Below the pieces are notes generated by a model. The model saw only the letters and a list, made by a program, of their open reading frames with translations. It did not search any database and was not told the origin of the DNA. A program made the translations under genes and the position numbers. A stretch of DNA of 64,000 nt from JACVRW01 sp963716215 (GTDB lineage: Bacteria; Actinomycetota; Thermoleophilia; Solirubrobacterales; Thermoleophilaceae). Shown here piece by piece: positions 27,012 through 35,206 of the stretch. The stretch covers positions 434,001 through 498,000 of the forward strand of contig OY970298.1 of NCBI GenBank assembly GCA_963716215.1, given 5' to 3'. Each line of letters begins with the position of its first letter. Within the stretch, counting starts at the first letter, position 1.

Positions 27012-28415
27012 ATGGCCACGACCCCGCAGGCCGTGCACGATCCGCAGAGTGGCTCATCCAGCGAGCTCCAGGACAAGGCTCGCCGACATCTCTGGATGCA
27101 CTTCACCCGCATGGGTGGATACGACGAGGGCCACGAGATTCCGCTGATCGTCCGGGGTGAGGGGTCGTACGTCTACGACAACCACGACAACCGTTATCTG
27201 GACGGGCTGTCCGCGCTCTTCTGCGTGAACGCGGGTCACGGGCGCGCCGAGCTGGGCGAGGCCGCCGCCCGCCAGGCCAAGGAACTCGGCTTCTACACCA
27301 ACTGGAGCTACGCGCACCCGATGGCGATCGAGCTGGCCGCGCGCATCGCCGGCCTCACGCCCGGCGACCTCAACCGCGTGTTCTTCACCTCCGGCGGCTC
27401 AGAGGCGGTCGAGTCGGCCTGGAAGATGGCGCGCCAGTACCACAAGCTGAGCGGCTCGTCGGGCAAGTACAAGATCATCTCGCGCGAGACCGCCTACCAC
27501 GGGACCACCTTCGGGGCGCTCTCGATCACCGGCATCCCCTCACTGCGCTCGCCGTTCGAGCCGCTCGTACCGGGCGCCTTCCACGCGCCCAACACGAATG
27601 ACTACCGCTGGGCCGAGGACCGCGACCCGCTCTGGGCCGCCGACCAGATCGAGCACGTGATCGAGTTCCAGGACCCGGACACCGTCGCCGCGGTGATCCT
27701 CGAGCCCGTCCAGAACTCCGGCGGCTGCTTCGTCCCCCAGGACGGCTACTGGCAGCGAGTGCGCGAGATCTGCGACAAGCACAACGTGCTGCTGATCGCC
27801 GACGAGGTGATCTGCTCCTGGGGTCGCCTCGGGCACTTCTTCGGTGTCGAGCGCTTCGGCGTGGTGCCGGACATGATCACCACGGCCAAGGGCATCACCT
27901 CCGCGTACGCGCCGATGGGCGCGGTGATCGTCTCCGACCGCGTGGCCGAGCCGTTCCTCAACGACACGAAGATGTTCACCCACGGCATCACCTTCGGCGG
28001 CCACCCCGTGTCGGCTGCCATCGCGATGGCGAACATCGACATCTTCGAGCGCGAGGACCTGTGCGGCCACGTGCGCGAGAAGGAGCCCGAGTTCCGCGGG
28101 ATGCTGGACAAGCTCAAGGAGGACCTGCCGATCATTGGCGACGTCCGCGGTGCCGGCTTCTTCCACGCGCTCGAGCTGGTCAAGGACAAGGACACCAAGG
28201 AGAGCTTCAGCGACCAGGAGGGCGAGGAGCTGCTGCGCGGCTTCATGTCCGGCGAGCTCTACCGGCGCGGGCTGATCTGTCGCGCCGACGACCGCGGAGA
28301 CCCCGTCATTCAGCTGTCGCCGCCGCTGATCGCAGACACGGAGGAGTTCGAGCTGATCGACTCAGTGCTGCGCGAGGTGCTCACCGAGGCCTGGGAGCGG
28401 ATCGTCCGCCACTGA
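27012..28415 (+). CDS. class III aminotransferase (putrescine/omega-amino acid-pyruvate type)
   Basis: 467 residues. Motifs are LFCVNAGHGRAELGEAAARQ, FFTSGGSEAVESAWKMARQY (PLP phosphate loop), LLIADEVICSWGRLG (Asp binding the pyridine N) and ITTAKGITSAYAPMGA (PLP lysine). This pattern matches the omega-amino acid:pyruvate/putrescine:pyruvate branch. ATG 27012 follows the site AGGGAGAG. It is first in a plus-strand operon with pucR, ald and a semialdehyde dehydrogenase: alanine formed with pyruvate as acceptor could be recycled by ald, and the aldehyde product oxidised by the dehydrogenase. The substrate (putrescine, GABA or beta-alanine) is inferred. Confidence 0.87.
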   Translation: MATTPQAVHDPQSGSSSELQDKARRHLWMHFTRMGGYDEGHEIPLIVRGEGSYVYDNHDNRYLDGLSALFCVNAGHGRAELGEAAARQAKELGFYTNWSYAHPMAIELAARIAGLTPGDLNRVFFTSGGSEAVESAWKMARQYHKLSGSSGKYKIISRETAYHGTTFGALSITGIPSLRSPFEPLVPGAFHAPNTNDYRWAEDRDPLWAADQIEHVIEFQDPDTVAAVILEPVQNSGGCFVPQDGYWQRVREICDKHNVLLIADEVICSWGRLGHFFGVERFGVVPDMITTAKGITSAYAPMGAVIVSDRVAEPFLNDTKMFTHGITFGGHPVSAAIAMANIDIFEREDLCGHVREKEPEFRGMLDKLKEDLPIIGDVRGAGFFHALELVKDKDTKESFSDQEGEELLRGFMSGELYRRGLICRADDRGDPVIQLSPPLIADTEEFELIDSVLREVLTEAWERIVRH

Positions 28416-29986
28416 TGCTGACGGTACGCGCCCTCGTCGCCGAGATGGGCCTTGCGCTCGCGGGCGGTGAGGATGGCGCGGACGCGCCGGTGCGGTGGGT
28501 GCACATCTCGGAGCTGCCCGACCCCACGCCGTGGCTGTCGGGCGGCGAGCTGATGCTGACCACGGGCATCCAGCTCGATACCGAGGAGCGCCAGCGCGAG
28601 TTCGTCCGGCTGCTGGCGGACCGCCAGCTGGCCGGGCTCGGCTTCGCCACCGGATTCGACCACGACGAGCTGCCGGAGCCGATCGTCGACGAGGCGAGCG
28701 CGGCCGGCTTCCCGGTGTTCGAGGTCCCGTACGAGCTGCCGTTCATCGCCATCACCGAGAAGGCGTTCACGCGGTTGGTCAACGAGCAGTACGAGGTGCT
28801 GCAACGCGGCATCGCGATCCACAAGCGACTCGAGCGTCTCGTGCTCGAGGAGCGCGGCCTGGACGAGGTCGTACGCGCGCTTGCCGCCGCCACCGGCAGC
28901 GCGGTGAGCGTGCTGACGGGCCGCGGCGAGCGGATCGCCACGAAGCTGTTCCGCCGGAAGCTGCCCGACGCGGCCCTGGAGCACGTGTGCGAGGAGGTGC
29001 ACGCCCGTGGCCTGGCCGCCGGCCGCGGCGCCGAGGCGACCGAGTTCGTGCCTTCGCACCCCGAGCTGGCCGGTCGCTCGCTGGTGCTGCCGGTGTCCAC
29101 GCGCGGTCGCGGTGCCCCCCAGGCCTGGCTGGTGGCCGCCCGCGACGCCGGCTCGCTCGGCGACTTCGAACGCCTGATCCTGCAGCAGGCCGTGACGGTG
29201 GTGGCCCTGGAGCTGGTGCGCCAGCGCGCGATGCGCGACACGGAGCGGCGCCTGGCCGGTGACGTGCTCGCCGAGGCCCTCACCGGGCGCCTGTCCGAGC
29301 CGGAGCTGGCGCTGCGGATGCGCCCGTTCGGCGTGGGCGCCAACGCGGCCGTGCTGGTGTTCTCCGACGACGGCGGCTCGGCCCCGGAGGCCGAGGCGGA
29401 GCTGGACCGCTTCCTCACGGACGCCGGGGTGAGCGCGCTGGTCGCCTCGCGCGGTGCGCTGCTGTGCGCGGTCGTGGACGCCGCCGATGGCTTGGATCCG
29501 GTCGGGCTCGCGGGCCGGGCACGCGAGGCGCTCGCGCCCGAGCACGGGGAGCTGCGAGCCGCGGCCTCGCGGCCCGCGCCGGTCGGAGGCCTGCGGCGCT
29601 CCTTCCACGAGGCGCGCTGCGCGCTCGAGGCCGCGGCGCTGGCCAACGGAAACGCACCCGCGGTCGCGTCCTACCGCGATCTGGGCGCCTTCCAGCTCCT
29701 GCTGTCGCTCCAGGACGACGAGGCGCTGCGGCTCTACTGCGACAGCGTGCTCGGCCCGCTCGAGGACGCGACCGGCGAATACGGCGACGAGCTGATCCGG
29801 TCGCTCGAGGCGTTCATCGAGCAGAACGGCCAATGGGAGCGGGCAGCTCGCGAGCTCTACTGCCATAGGCATACGCTGCGCTACCGAATCAGGCGCGTGG
29901 AGCAGCTCACCGGCAGGGACCTGTCGATCGCGCGTGATCGGATCGAGTTCTGGCTGGCGCTTCGCGCCCGCGAGTTGGTGACATGA
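28415..29986 (+). CDS. PucR family transcriptional regulator
   Basis: 523 residues. The N-terminal PucR ligand domain (ALVAEMGLALAGGEDGADAP, WLSGGELMLTTGIQL, VFEVPYELPFIAI) is followed by a GAF/GGDEF-like middle region. The C-terminal PucR helix-turn-helix reads NGQWERAARELYCHRHTLRYR, then RVEQLTGRDL. ATG shares one base with the preceding stop (TGATG). Regulators of this class often control purine, GABA or polyamine catabolism. The inverted repeats at 26854-26986 are its likely targets, which is an inference from position. Confidence 0.9.
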   Translation: MLTVRALVAEMGLALAGGEDGADAPVRWVHISELPDPTPWLSGGELMLTTGIQLDTEERQREFVRLLADRQLAGLGFATGFDHDELPEPIVDEASAAGFPVFEVPYELPFIAITEKAFTRLVNEQYEVLQRGIAIHKRLERLVLEERGLDEVVRALAAATGSAVSVLTGRGERIATKLFRRKLPDAALEHVCEEVHARGLAAGRGAEATEFVPSHPELAGRSLVLPVSTRGRGAPQAWLVAARDAGSLGDFERLILQQAVTVVALELVRQRAMRDTERRLAGDVLAEALTGRLSEPELALRMRPFGVGANAAVLVFSDDGGSAPEAEAELDRFLTDAGVSALVASRGALLCAVVDAADGLDPVGLAGRAREALAPEHGELRAAASRPAPVGGLRRSFHEARCALEAAALANGNAPAVASYRDLGAFQLLLSLQDDEALRLYCDSVLGPLEDATGEYGDELIRSLEAFIEQNGQWERAARELYCHRHTLRYRIRRVEQLTGRDLSIARDRIEFWLALRARELVT

Positions 29987-30005
29987 ACAGGAGGATGCGA
30001 GGCGA

Positions 30006-31130
30006 ATGAAGGTCGGCGTACCGACGGAGATCAAGACGGACGAGTACCGGGTGTCGCTGACACCGGCCGGCGCCCGTGAGCTGGTGGAGCACGGGCATGA
30101 GGTGATCGTGCAGTCCGGCGCCGGCGAGGGCTCCACGATCCCGGACGAGGAATACGTCGAGCAGGGCGCGCGCATCGCGCCCGACGCGGCGGCGGTGTTC
30201 GAGGATGCCGAGCTGATCCTCGGCGTCAAGGAGCCCCAGGCGGGCGAGGTGGCGATGCTGCGGCCGCACCATCTGCTGTTCACCTATCTCCACCTGGCGC
30301 CGGATCCCGAGCTGACCAAGGGGTTGTGCTCCACCGGCGCGACCTGTGTGGCGTACGAGACCGTCGTGGACGAGCGCGGGCGGCTGCCCTTGCTGGCGCC
30401 GATGAGCGAGGTGGCGGGCAAGATCGCCACCCAGGCGGGTGCGTTCTTCTTGGAGCGACCCCTGGGTGGGCGTGGTGTGCTGCTGGGCGGCGTGCCGGGG
30501 GTGGCGGCGGCGACGGTGATGATCATCGGCGGCGGCGTGGTGGGCCAGAACGCGGCGTTCATCGCGATCGGGATGGAGGCCGACGTGTTCGTCTTCGACC
30601 GGAACATCGATCGCCTGCGCGAGCTCGACGTGGGCTTCGGCGGCCGCGCCTCGACTGTCTACTCCTCCACGCTGGCGGTCGAGCAGATGCTGCCCCAGGC
30701 CGATCTGGTGATCGGTGCCGTGCTGGTGCATGGCGCCCGCGCCCCGTATGTGATCAAGCGCGACCAGCTCGGCCTGATGAAGAAGCGCGCGGTGCTGGTG
30801 GATGTCTCGATCGACCAGGGCGGCTGCTTCGAGACGTCAAAGCCGACCACTCACACAGACCCCGTCTACGAAGTCGACGGCGTCACGCACTACTGCGTCG
30901 CCAACATGCCCGGCGCCGTGCCGGTCACGTCGACGTTCGCCCTGACCAACGCCACCCTGCCGTACGTGCTCGCGTTCGCCGACCACGGGCTGATGGGGGC
31001 GCTCGAGAAGCTGCCCGGACTCAAGCCGGGCGTCAACGTGGCCGCCGGCAAGGTCACCCACCCCGCCGTCGCCGAAGGCGTTGGCGCCGACTACACGCCC
31101 GTCGAAGAAGTGCTGACCGTCAACGCATAG
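30006..31130 (+). CDS. ald: alanine dehydrogenase
   Basis: 374 residues, the standard length. The start MKVGVPTEIKTDEYRVSLTP and EDAELILGVKEPQ are characteristic; the NAD-binding fold is VMIIGGGVVGQNAAFIAIGM, and VDVSIDQGGCFETSKPTTH with YCVANMPGAVPVTST completes the active site. It interconverts L-alanine and pyruvate + NH3 with NAD. In this operon it would regenerate pyruvate, the amino acceptor of the aminotransferase at 27012. An AGGAGG (29989-29994) precedes it by 11 nt; a four-codon reading frame (ATG 29995 to TGA) overlaps the start. Confidence 0.95.
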   Translation: MKVGVPTEIKTDEYRVSLTPAGARELVEHGHEVIVQSGAGEGSTIPDEEYVEQGARIAPDAAAVFEDAELILGVKEPQAGEVAMLRPHHLLFTYLHLAPDPELTKGLCSTGATCVAYETVVDERGRLPLLAPMSEVAGKIATQAGAFFLERPLGGRGVLLGGVPGVAAATVMIIGGGVVGQNAAFIAIGMEADVFVFDRNIDRLRELDVGFGGRASTVYSSTLAVEQMLPQADLVIGAVLVHGARAPYVIKRDQLGLMKKRAVLVDVSIDQGGCFETSKPTTHTDPVYEVDGVTHYCVANMPGAVPVTSTFALTNATLPYVLAFADHGLMGALEKLPGLKPGVNVAAGKVTHPAVAEGVGADYTPVEEVLTVNA

Positions 31131-31141
31131 GAGGGACTCCA

Positions 31142-32509
31142 ATGAGCAGCTACGCAGTTATCGACCCGTCGACGGGTGAGACCGTCGAGGAGTACGCGAC
31201 GATCACCGATGATGAGCTGCGTGCCGCGATCGGGCGCGCAGACGAGGCCCATCGCAGTTGGTCTGGGTCGTCGAGCGTGGCTGACCGCGCGGGGCTTGTC
31301 CAGCGTGTTGCAGAGCTGCATCTGGAGAGGCGCCAAGAGCTGGCGGAGATCATCGTCCGGGAGATGGGCAAGCCGATCGAGCAGGCGCTCGGCGAAGTGG
31401 ACTTCTGCGGTGACATCTACGGCTTCTATGCCGACAACGCCGAGGAGCTGATGGCCGACGAGCCCATCAAGCTGGCCGGCGGGGACGGGTCAGCCGTTGT
31501 GCGCCGGAGCTCCCTGGGCGTGCTGCTCGGGATCATGCCGTGGAACTTCCCGTACTACCAGGTGGCGCGTTTCGCCGGACCGAACCTCGTGATCGGGAAC
31601 ACGATCGTGCTCAAGCACGCCCCACAGTGCCCCGAGTCGGCAGCGGCTATCCAGAAGATCTTCGACGACGCCGGGTTCCCCAAGGGCGCGTACGAGAACG
31701 TCTACGCAACGAACGAGCAGATCGAGTGGGTGATCGCCGATCCTCGGATTCGTGGCGTCTCCGTCACGGGCTCGGAGCGCGCCGGGGCCGCGGTCGCGGA
31801 GATCGCCGGGCGCAATCTCAAGAAGGTCGTGCTGGAGATGGGCGGCTCCGATCCCTTCATCCTGCTCGGCACGGATGATCTGGACAAGACGGTCGAGGAC
31901 GCTGTCGCCGCGCGTCTCGACAACACGGGTCAGTCGTGCAACGCGGCCAAGCGCTTCATCGTGGCCGACGATCTGTACGAGCCCTTCCTCGAGAAGTTCA
32001 CCGCCGCGATGACCGCGACAAAGCCCGGGGACCCGACGTCGTCGGACACCGAGATCGGGCCGCTCTCCTCCAAGACCGCGGCCGACCGCCTCGAGGACCA
32101 GGTCAAGCGCGCCATCGACCAGGGGGCAAAGCTCGCCACGGGCGGCAAGCGCGACGGCAACTTCTTCGAGCCGACCGTCCTCACCGACATCGAGCCTGGC
32201 AACGACGCCTACCACGAGGAGCTCTTCGGCCCCGTCGCGCAGGTCTACCGCGTCTCGTCCGAGGATGAGGCGGTCAAGCTCGCGAACGACACGCCGTTCG
32301 GGCTGGGCTCCTATCTGATGACGACGGACGACGAGCAGGCGGAGCGGGTGGCGAACCAGATCGACGCCGGAATGGTCTACGTGAACATAGTCGGGGCCGA
32401 CTCGGCGGAGCTCCCGTTCGGCGGGACGAAGCGATCAGGGTTCGGCCGCGAGCTGGGTAACTTGGGCGCGGACGAGTTCGTGAACAAGAAGCTCATCCGA
32501 ATCGGTTGA
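31142..32509 (+). CDS. NAD(P)-dependent aldehyde dehydrogenase, succinate-semialdehyde type
   Basis: 455 residues, the short form typical of the Sad/YneI and GabD-like group. GIMPWNFPYYQVARFAGPNL and NTIVLKHAPQCPESA form the cofactor cleft, EMGGSDPFI holds the general base Glu, and NTGQSCNAAKRF carries the catalytic Cys. GGAGGG precedes the ATG. Its place after an omega-aminotransferase and ald suggests oxidation of succinate semialdehyde or 4-aminobutanal. The substrate is not settled by the sequence. Confidence 0.9.
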   Translation: MSSYAVIDPSTGETVEEYATITDDELRAAIGRADEAHRSWSGSSSVADRAGLVQRVAELHLERRQELAEIIVREMGKPIEQALGEVDFCGDIYGFYADNAEELMADEPIKLAGGDGSAVVRRSSLGVLLGIMPWNFPYYQVARFAGPNLVIGNTIVLKHAPQCPESAAAIQKIFDDAGFPKGAYENVYATNEQIEWVIADPRIRGVSVTGSERAGAAVAEIAGRNLKKVVLEMGGSDPFILLGTDDLDKTVEDAVAARLDNTGQSCNAAKRFIVADDLYEPFLEKFTAAMTATKPGDPTSSDTEIGPLSSKTAADRLEDQVKRAIDQGAKLATGGKRDGNFFEPTVLTDIEPGNDAYHEELFGPVAQVYRVSSEDEAVKLANDTPFGLGSYLMTTDDEQAERVANQIDAGMVYVNIVGADSAELPFGGTKRSGFGRELGNLGADEFVNKKLIRIG

Positions 32510-32515
32510 GTAGCT

Positions 32516-32537
32516 CCGCGGGCATCCCTGCCCGCGG
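32516..32537 (+). terminator. 9-bp perfect hairpin after the semialdehyde dehydrogenase gene
   Basis: CCGCGGGCA and TGCCCGCGG form a perfect stem with loop TCCC, starting 6 nt after the stop at 32509. Its place at the end of the catabolic operon fits a terminator, but no T-run follows (TCTGATGGG), so it may act as an mRNA 3' stabiliser instead. Confidence 0.6.
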
Positions 32538-32567
32538 TCTGATGGGATGGCCGCCCTCCGGGCGCCT

Positions 32568-33038
32568 ATGGAATACCGCTTTCTCACGACCTGGTTGCTT
32601 GAGGCCTCCCGGGCGCACGCCTGGGAGGTCCTCGAGGATCCGCTGCGCTGGCCCGAGTGGTGGCGCGGCGTGGAGCGCGTAGCGGAGCTCGATGCCGGCG
32701 ACGCCCAGCGGGTCGGCAGTCGCTACCGGATCGCCTGGCGCAGCCGGATTCCGTACGAGCTCGAGTTCGACTTCACCGTCCGCACGGTCGAACCGCCCTG
32801 CTGCATGGCGGGCGACGCCGTCGGCGAACTGGAGGGCACCGGCATCTGGCGCCTGTTCGAGCAGAGCGGTGTGACCGCGGTCGTCTACGACTGGGACGTC
32901 GCGACCTCGAAGCGCTGGATGAACATGCTCGCCCCGGTGGCCCGTCCGGTGTTCGAGTACAACCACGACGCGGTCATGCGCTGGGGCGGCGAGGGGCTGG
33001 CGCGCCGGCTGGGGGTCGAGCTGCTGGCCGCCGGCTAG
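32568..33038 (+). CDS. SRPBCC (START-like) family protein
   Basis: 156 residues from ATG 32568; ATG 32547 would add seven residues and sits only 9 nt from the hairpin. It begins FLTTWLLEASRAHAWEVLEDPLRWPEWW, the usual opening of polyketide-cyclase/SRPBCC domains, with a central FDFTVRTVEPP strand and a YDWDVATSKRWMN region. The family binds hydrophobic ligands; no ligand can be named. The stop overlaps the stop of the convergent HD gene (CTAG). Confidence 0.8.
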   Translation: MEYRFLTTWLLEASRAHAWEVLEDPLRWPEWWRGVERVAELDAGDAQRVGSRYRIAWRSRIPYELEFDFTVRTVEPPCCMAGDAVGELEGTGIWRLFEQSGVTAVVYDWDVATSKRWMNMLAPVARPVFEYNHDAVMRWGGEGLARRLGVELLAAG

Positions 33039-33589
33039 GAGACCGCGTGCACCGCGTCGAGCTCGGCGCGCAGCCGGTCGAGCAGCTCATGTCCGGGGAT
33101 CACGTCGGCGAGCATCTCCAGGCTGGCGCGGTAGTGCTCGAGCTTGGCCTCGTCGGCGCCCTGGAGGCGGCCGTGGTCCGTGCGGGCCCGCAGCTCGCGC
33201 ACCTTCGACACCTTGTCCGCCGCGAACACAACCGCGGCGCACTCGCCGGCCTGCGCGACCTGGCGCCGCAACGCCGCCTTGCGCTCGCCGTCGTTCTCGA
33301 TCGTCGGGTCCTCGCTCACGGCCGCGACCAGCCCCGCCACCTCCGCGCCGAAGCGCTCCTCGACATCGCTGAGCTCGGCGTCGCTGTCCTCGATCACCTC
33401 GTGGAGCGCGCCCGCCGCTACGACCTCGTCGGAGTAGCCCGCCTGGTGCAGTAGGCGCGCCACCTCCACCGGATGCGTCACGAACGGCACGTCGTCGGCG
33501 CCGCGCGTCTGGCCTTCGTGGCAAGCGGCCGCGTAGGCGAGCGCGTCGCGGGTGAGCGGGGAGCGTTGTACGAAGTCGGTGCGAGCCAT
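33035..33589 (-). CDS. HD-domain protein, (p)ppGpp hydrolase-like
   Basis: 184 residues. The arrangement YAAACHEGQTRGADDVPFVTHPVEVARLL then AGALHEVIEDSDAELSDVEERFG then VVFAADKVSKVREL follows the HD hydrolase fold of RelA/SpoT-type and MESH1-like enzymes. The core doublet is His-Glu instead of His-Asp, so metal binding and hydrolase activity are uncertain. There is no synthetase domain. ATG 33589 was chosen because GAGAAGG lies 9 nt upstream; ATG 33616 is an alternative. It is divergent from the sulfatase-like gene. Confidence 0.75.
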   Translation of the reverse strand: MARTDFVQRSPLTRDALAYAAACHEGQTRGADDVPFVTHPVEVARLLHQAGYSDEVVAAGALHEVIEDSDAELSDVEERFGAEVAGLVAAVSEDPTIENDGERKAALRRQVAQAGECAAVVFAADKVSKVRELRARTDHGRLQGADEAKLEHYRASLEMLADVIPGHELLDRLRAELDAVHAVS

Positions 33590-33670
33590 CGCGTTGACCT
33601 TCTCGGGAGCGTCCATGCGCAAAACAGCTTTTACACGACCTAAGCCGTCGCCGCACCTAGAGTGCGCCCC

Positions 33671-35182
33671 GTGCAACGGGTCATGCTCGCCATCGCCGGC
33701 GTCGCCGCGACCGTGCTGCTCGGGCTGTCGTGCTCGTCCGACGAGCCGCGCGCGGGCCACTCCGCCAAGGCGCCCGGCAAGCCGTACGTGGTGCTGCTGG
33801 TGATGGACGAGTTTCCCGGCGACAGCCTGCTGGACGCCAGCCACCGCATCGACCCGGTGCGCTACCCCAACTTCGCGGCGCTCGCCGGAGACGGAACCTG
33901 GTTTCGCAACGCCTTCTCCGTCTACGACTCCACCACCAAGGCGGTCCCGCTGATCCTCGACGGCATCGCGCCGCGCGCGGGCAGCTCCGCAGACCGGCGC
34001 GATCACCCGCGCTCGATCTACGACATGTTCGCGCGCCACCGGTATCGGATCGTCGACTCGGAGGAGGCCACGGCACTCTGCCCGCCCTCGATCTGCCGCG
34101 GCGGGCGCACGCGCCGCCCGGCGATCATCCCCAACCTGCTCAGCGGCCGTCCGGAGCGATTCGACCGCTGGGTGCGCTCGATCGGGCCCGGCCGGCCCAC
34201 GCTCTGGGTCAAGCATCTGCTGCTGCCACACGGGCCCTACATCTACCTGCCGTCCGGCGCGCGCACGCGTCCGGCGCCGCGCGACCTGCTGCCGGGGATG
34301 AACTCGGTCCCTGGCTTCGACGACGAGTTCCTCACCCGCCACAACGAGCAGCGCTACCTGCTCCAGCTCGGGTTCGCCGACCGGCTGCTGGGCCGGCTCG
34401 TGCGGCGCCTGAAGCAGCAGGGCATCTACGACGACACCTTGATCGTGGTGACCGCCGACCACGGGATCGCCTTCCAGGTCGGCGTGGACACCCGCCGCAG
34501 CGTGAACGCGTCGAACGTCGAGGAGCTGACGCCGGTCCCGCTGCTCGTCAAGCGCCCTGCTCAGCGCCGCGGCCGCGTGAGCGATGCCTACGCGCGCACA
34601 CTCGACGTCACGCCGACGATCGCCGACGTGCTGGGCTGGCGGGTCGGCTATCGCACCGACGGCCACTCGGCGTTCGGCCCCGTCACGCGCCGCCGGCGCA
34701 CCGTGACGCTCAGCACCCGCGACTTCGCGACGACCGTGAGCATCTCCGGCATGCGCTGGGAGGCGCGCCGCCGCGCCGTCGTGAGGCGCCGCCTGCGCCA
34801 GTTCGGCTCGGGTGACATCGCCTCCCTGTTCACGGGCATCGGGCCGAACCGCGAGCTGATCGGCAGGACGCCCGGTGACGTCGGGCGCGCGAGCGGCGTG
34901 CGGGCCGCGGTGGCGCAGCGCACGCTGTTCGCGGACGTGCGCCCCGGCAGCGGAGTGGTGCCGACCCAGGTCGCGGGCGACCTGCAGGGCGGCCGTGCCG
35001 GCGCCACCCGCGAGCTAGCGGTGGCCGTCAACGGACGCATCGAGGCGGTCGGCCGTTCGTTCTACCTGGCGGGCGACGCGACCGAGCACTTCGCGCTGAT
35101 GGTGCCGGCCACGTCGCTGCACGCCGGCCGCAACGCGGTCGAGCTGTTCGAGGTGGTGGGAGGCCGTTTGCGCCGGCTCTAG
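33671..35182 (+). CDS. sulfatase/alkaline-phosphatase superfamily lipoprotein
   Basis: 503 residues from GTG 33671 (in-frame GTG 33662 overlaps the TAGAGT box and is less likely). A lipoprotein signal ends LLGLSC. Metal-site patterns of the superfamily are VLLVMDEFPGD (first Asp), VYDSTTKAVP (nucleophile Ser/Thr region), LPHGPYIYLPSG and VVTADHGIAF (Asp-His pair). There is no Cys/Ser-x-Pro-x-Arg formylglycine signature, so a phosphodiesterase or phosphoethanolamine/phosphoglycerol-transferase activity is more likely than a sulfatase. The last 80 residues form a separate domain (AVAVNGRIEAVGRSFYLAGD). A close paralog follows 24 nt downstream. Confidence 0.75.
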   Translation: MQRVMLAIAGVAATVLLGLSCSSDEPRAGHSAKAPGKPYVVLLVMDEFPGDSLLDASHRIDPVRYPNFAALAGDGTWFRNAFSVYDSTTKAVPLILDGIAPRAGSSADRRDHPRSIYDMFARHRYRIVDSEEATALCPPSICRGGRTRRPAIIPNLLSGRPERFDRWVRSIGPGRPTLWVKHLLLPHGPYIYLPSGARTRPAPRDLLPGMNSVPGFDDEFLTRHNEQRYLLQLGFADRLLGRLVRRLKQQGIYDDTLIVVTADHGIAFQVGVDTRRSVNASNVEELTPVPLLVKRPAQRRGRVSDAYARTLDVTPTIADVLGWRVGYRTDGHSAFGPVTRRRRTVTLSTRDFATTVSISGMRWEARRRAVVRRRLRQFGSGDIASLFTGIGPNRELIGRTPGDVGRASGVRAAVAQRTLFADVRPGSGVVPTQVAGDLQGGRAGATRELAVAVNGRIEAVGRSFYLAGDATEHFALMVPATSLHAGRNAVELFEVVGGRLRRL

Positions 35183-35206
35183 CCCCGCGCTCTAGCCTTC
35201 CGCGGT

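Noticed and set aside
29995..30009. Four-codon frame before ald as a leader peptide
   Set aside because: Its spacing to AGGAGG is zero and the codons carry no regulatory amino-acid run; probably chance.
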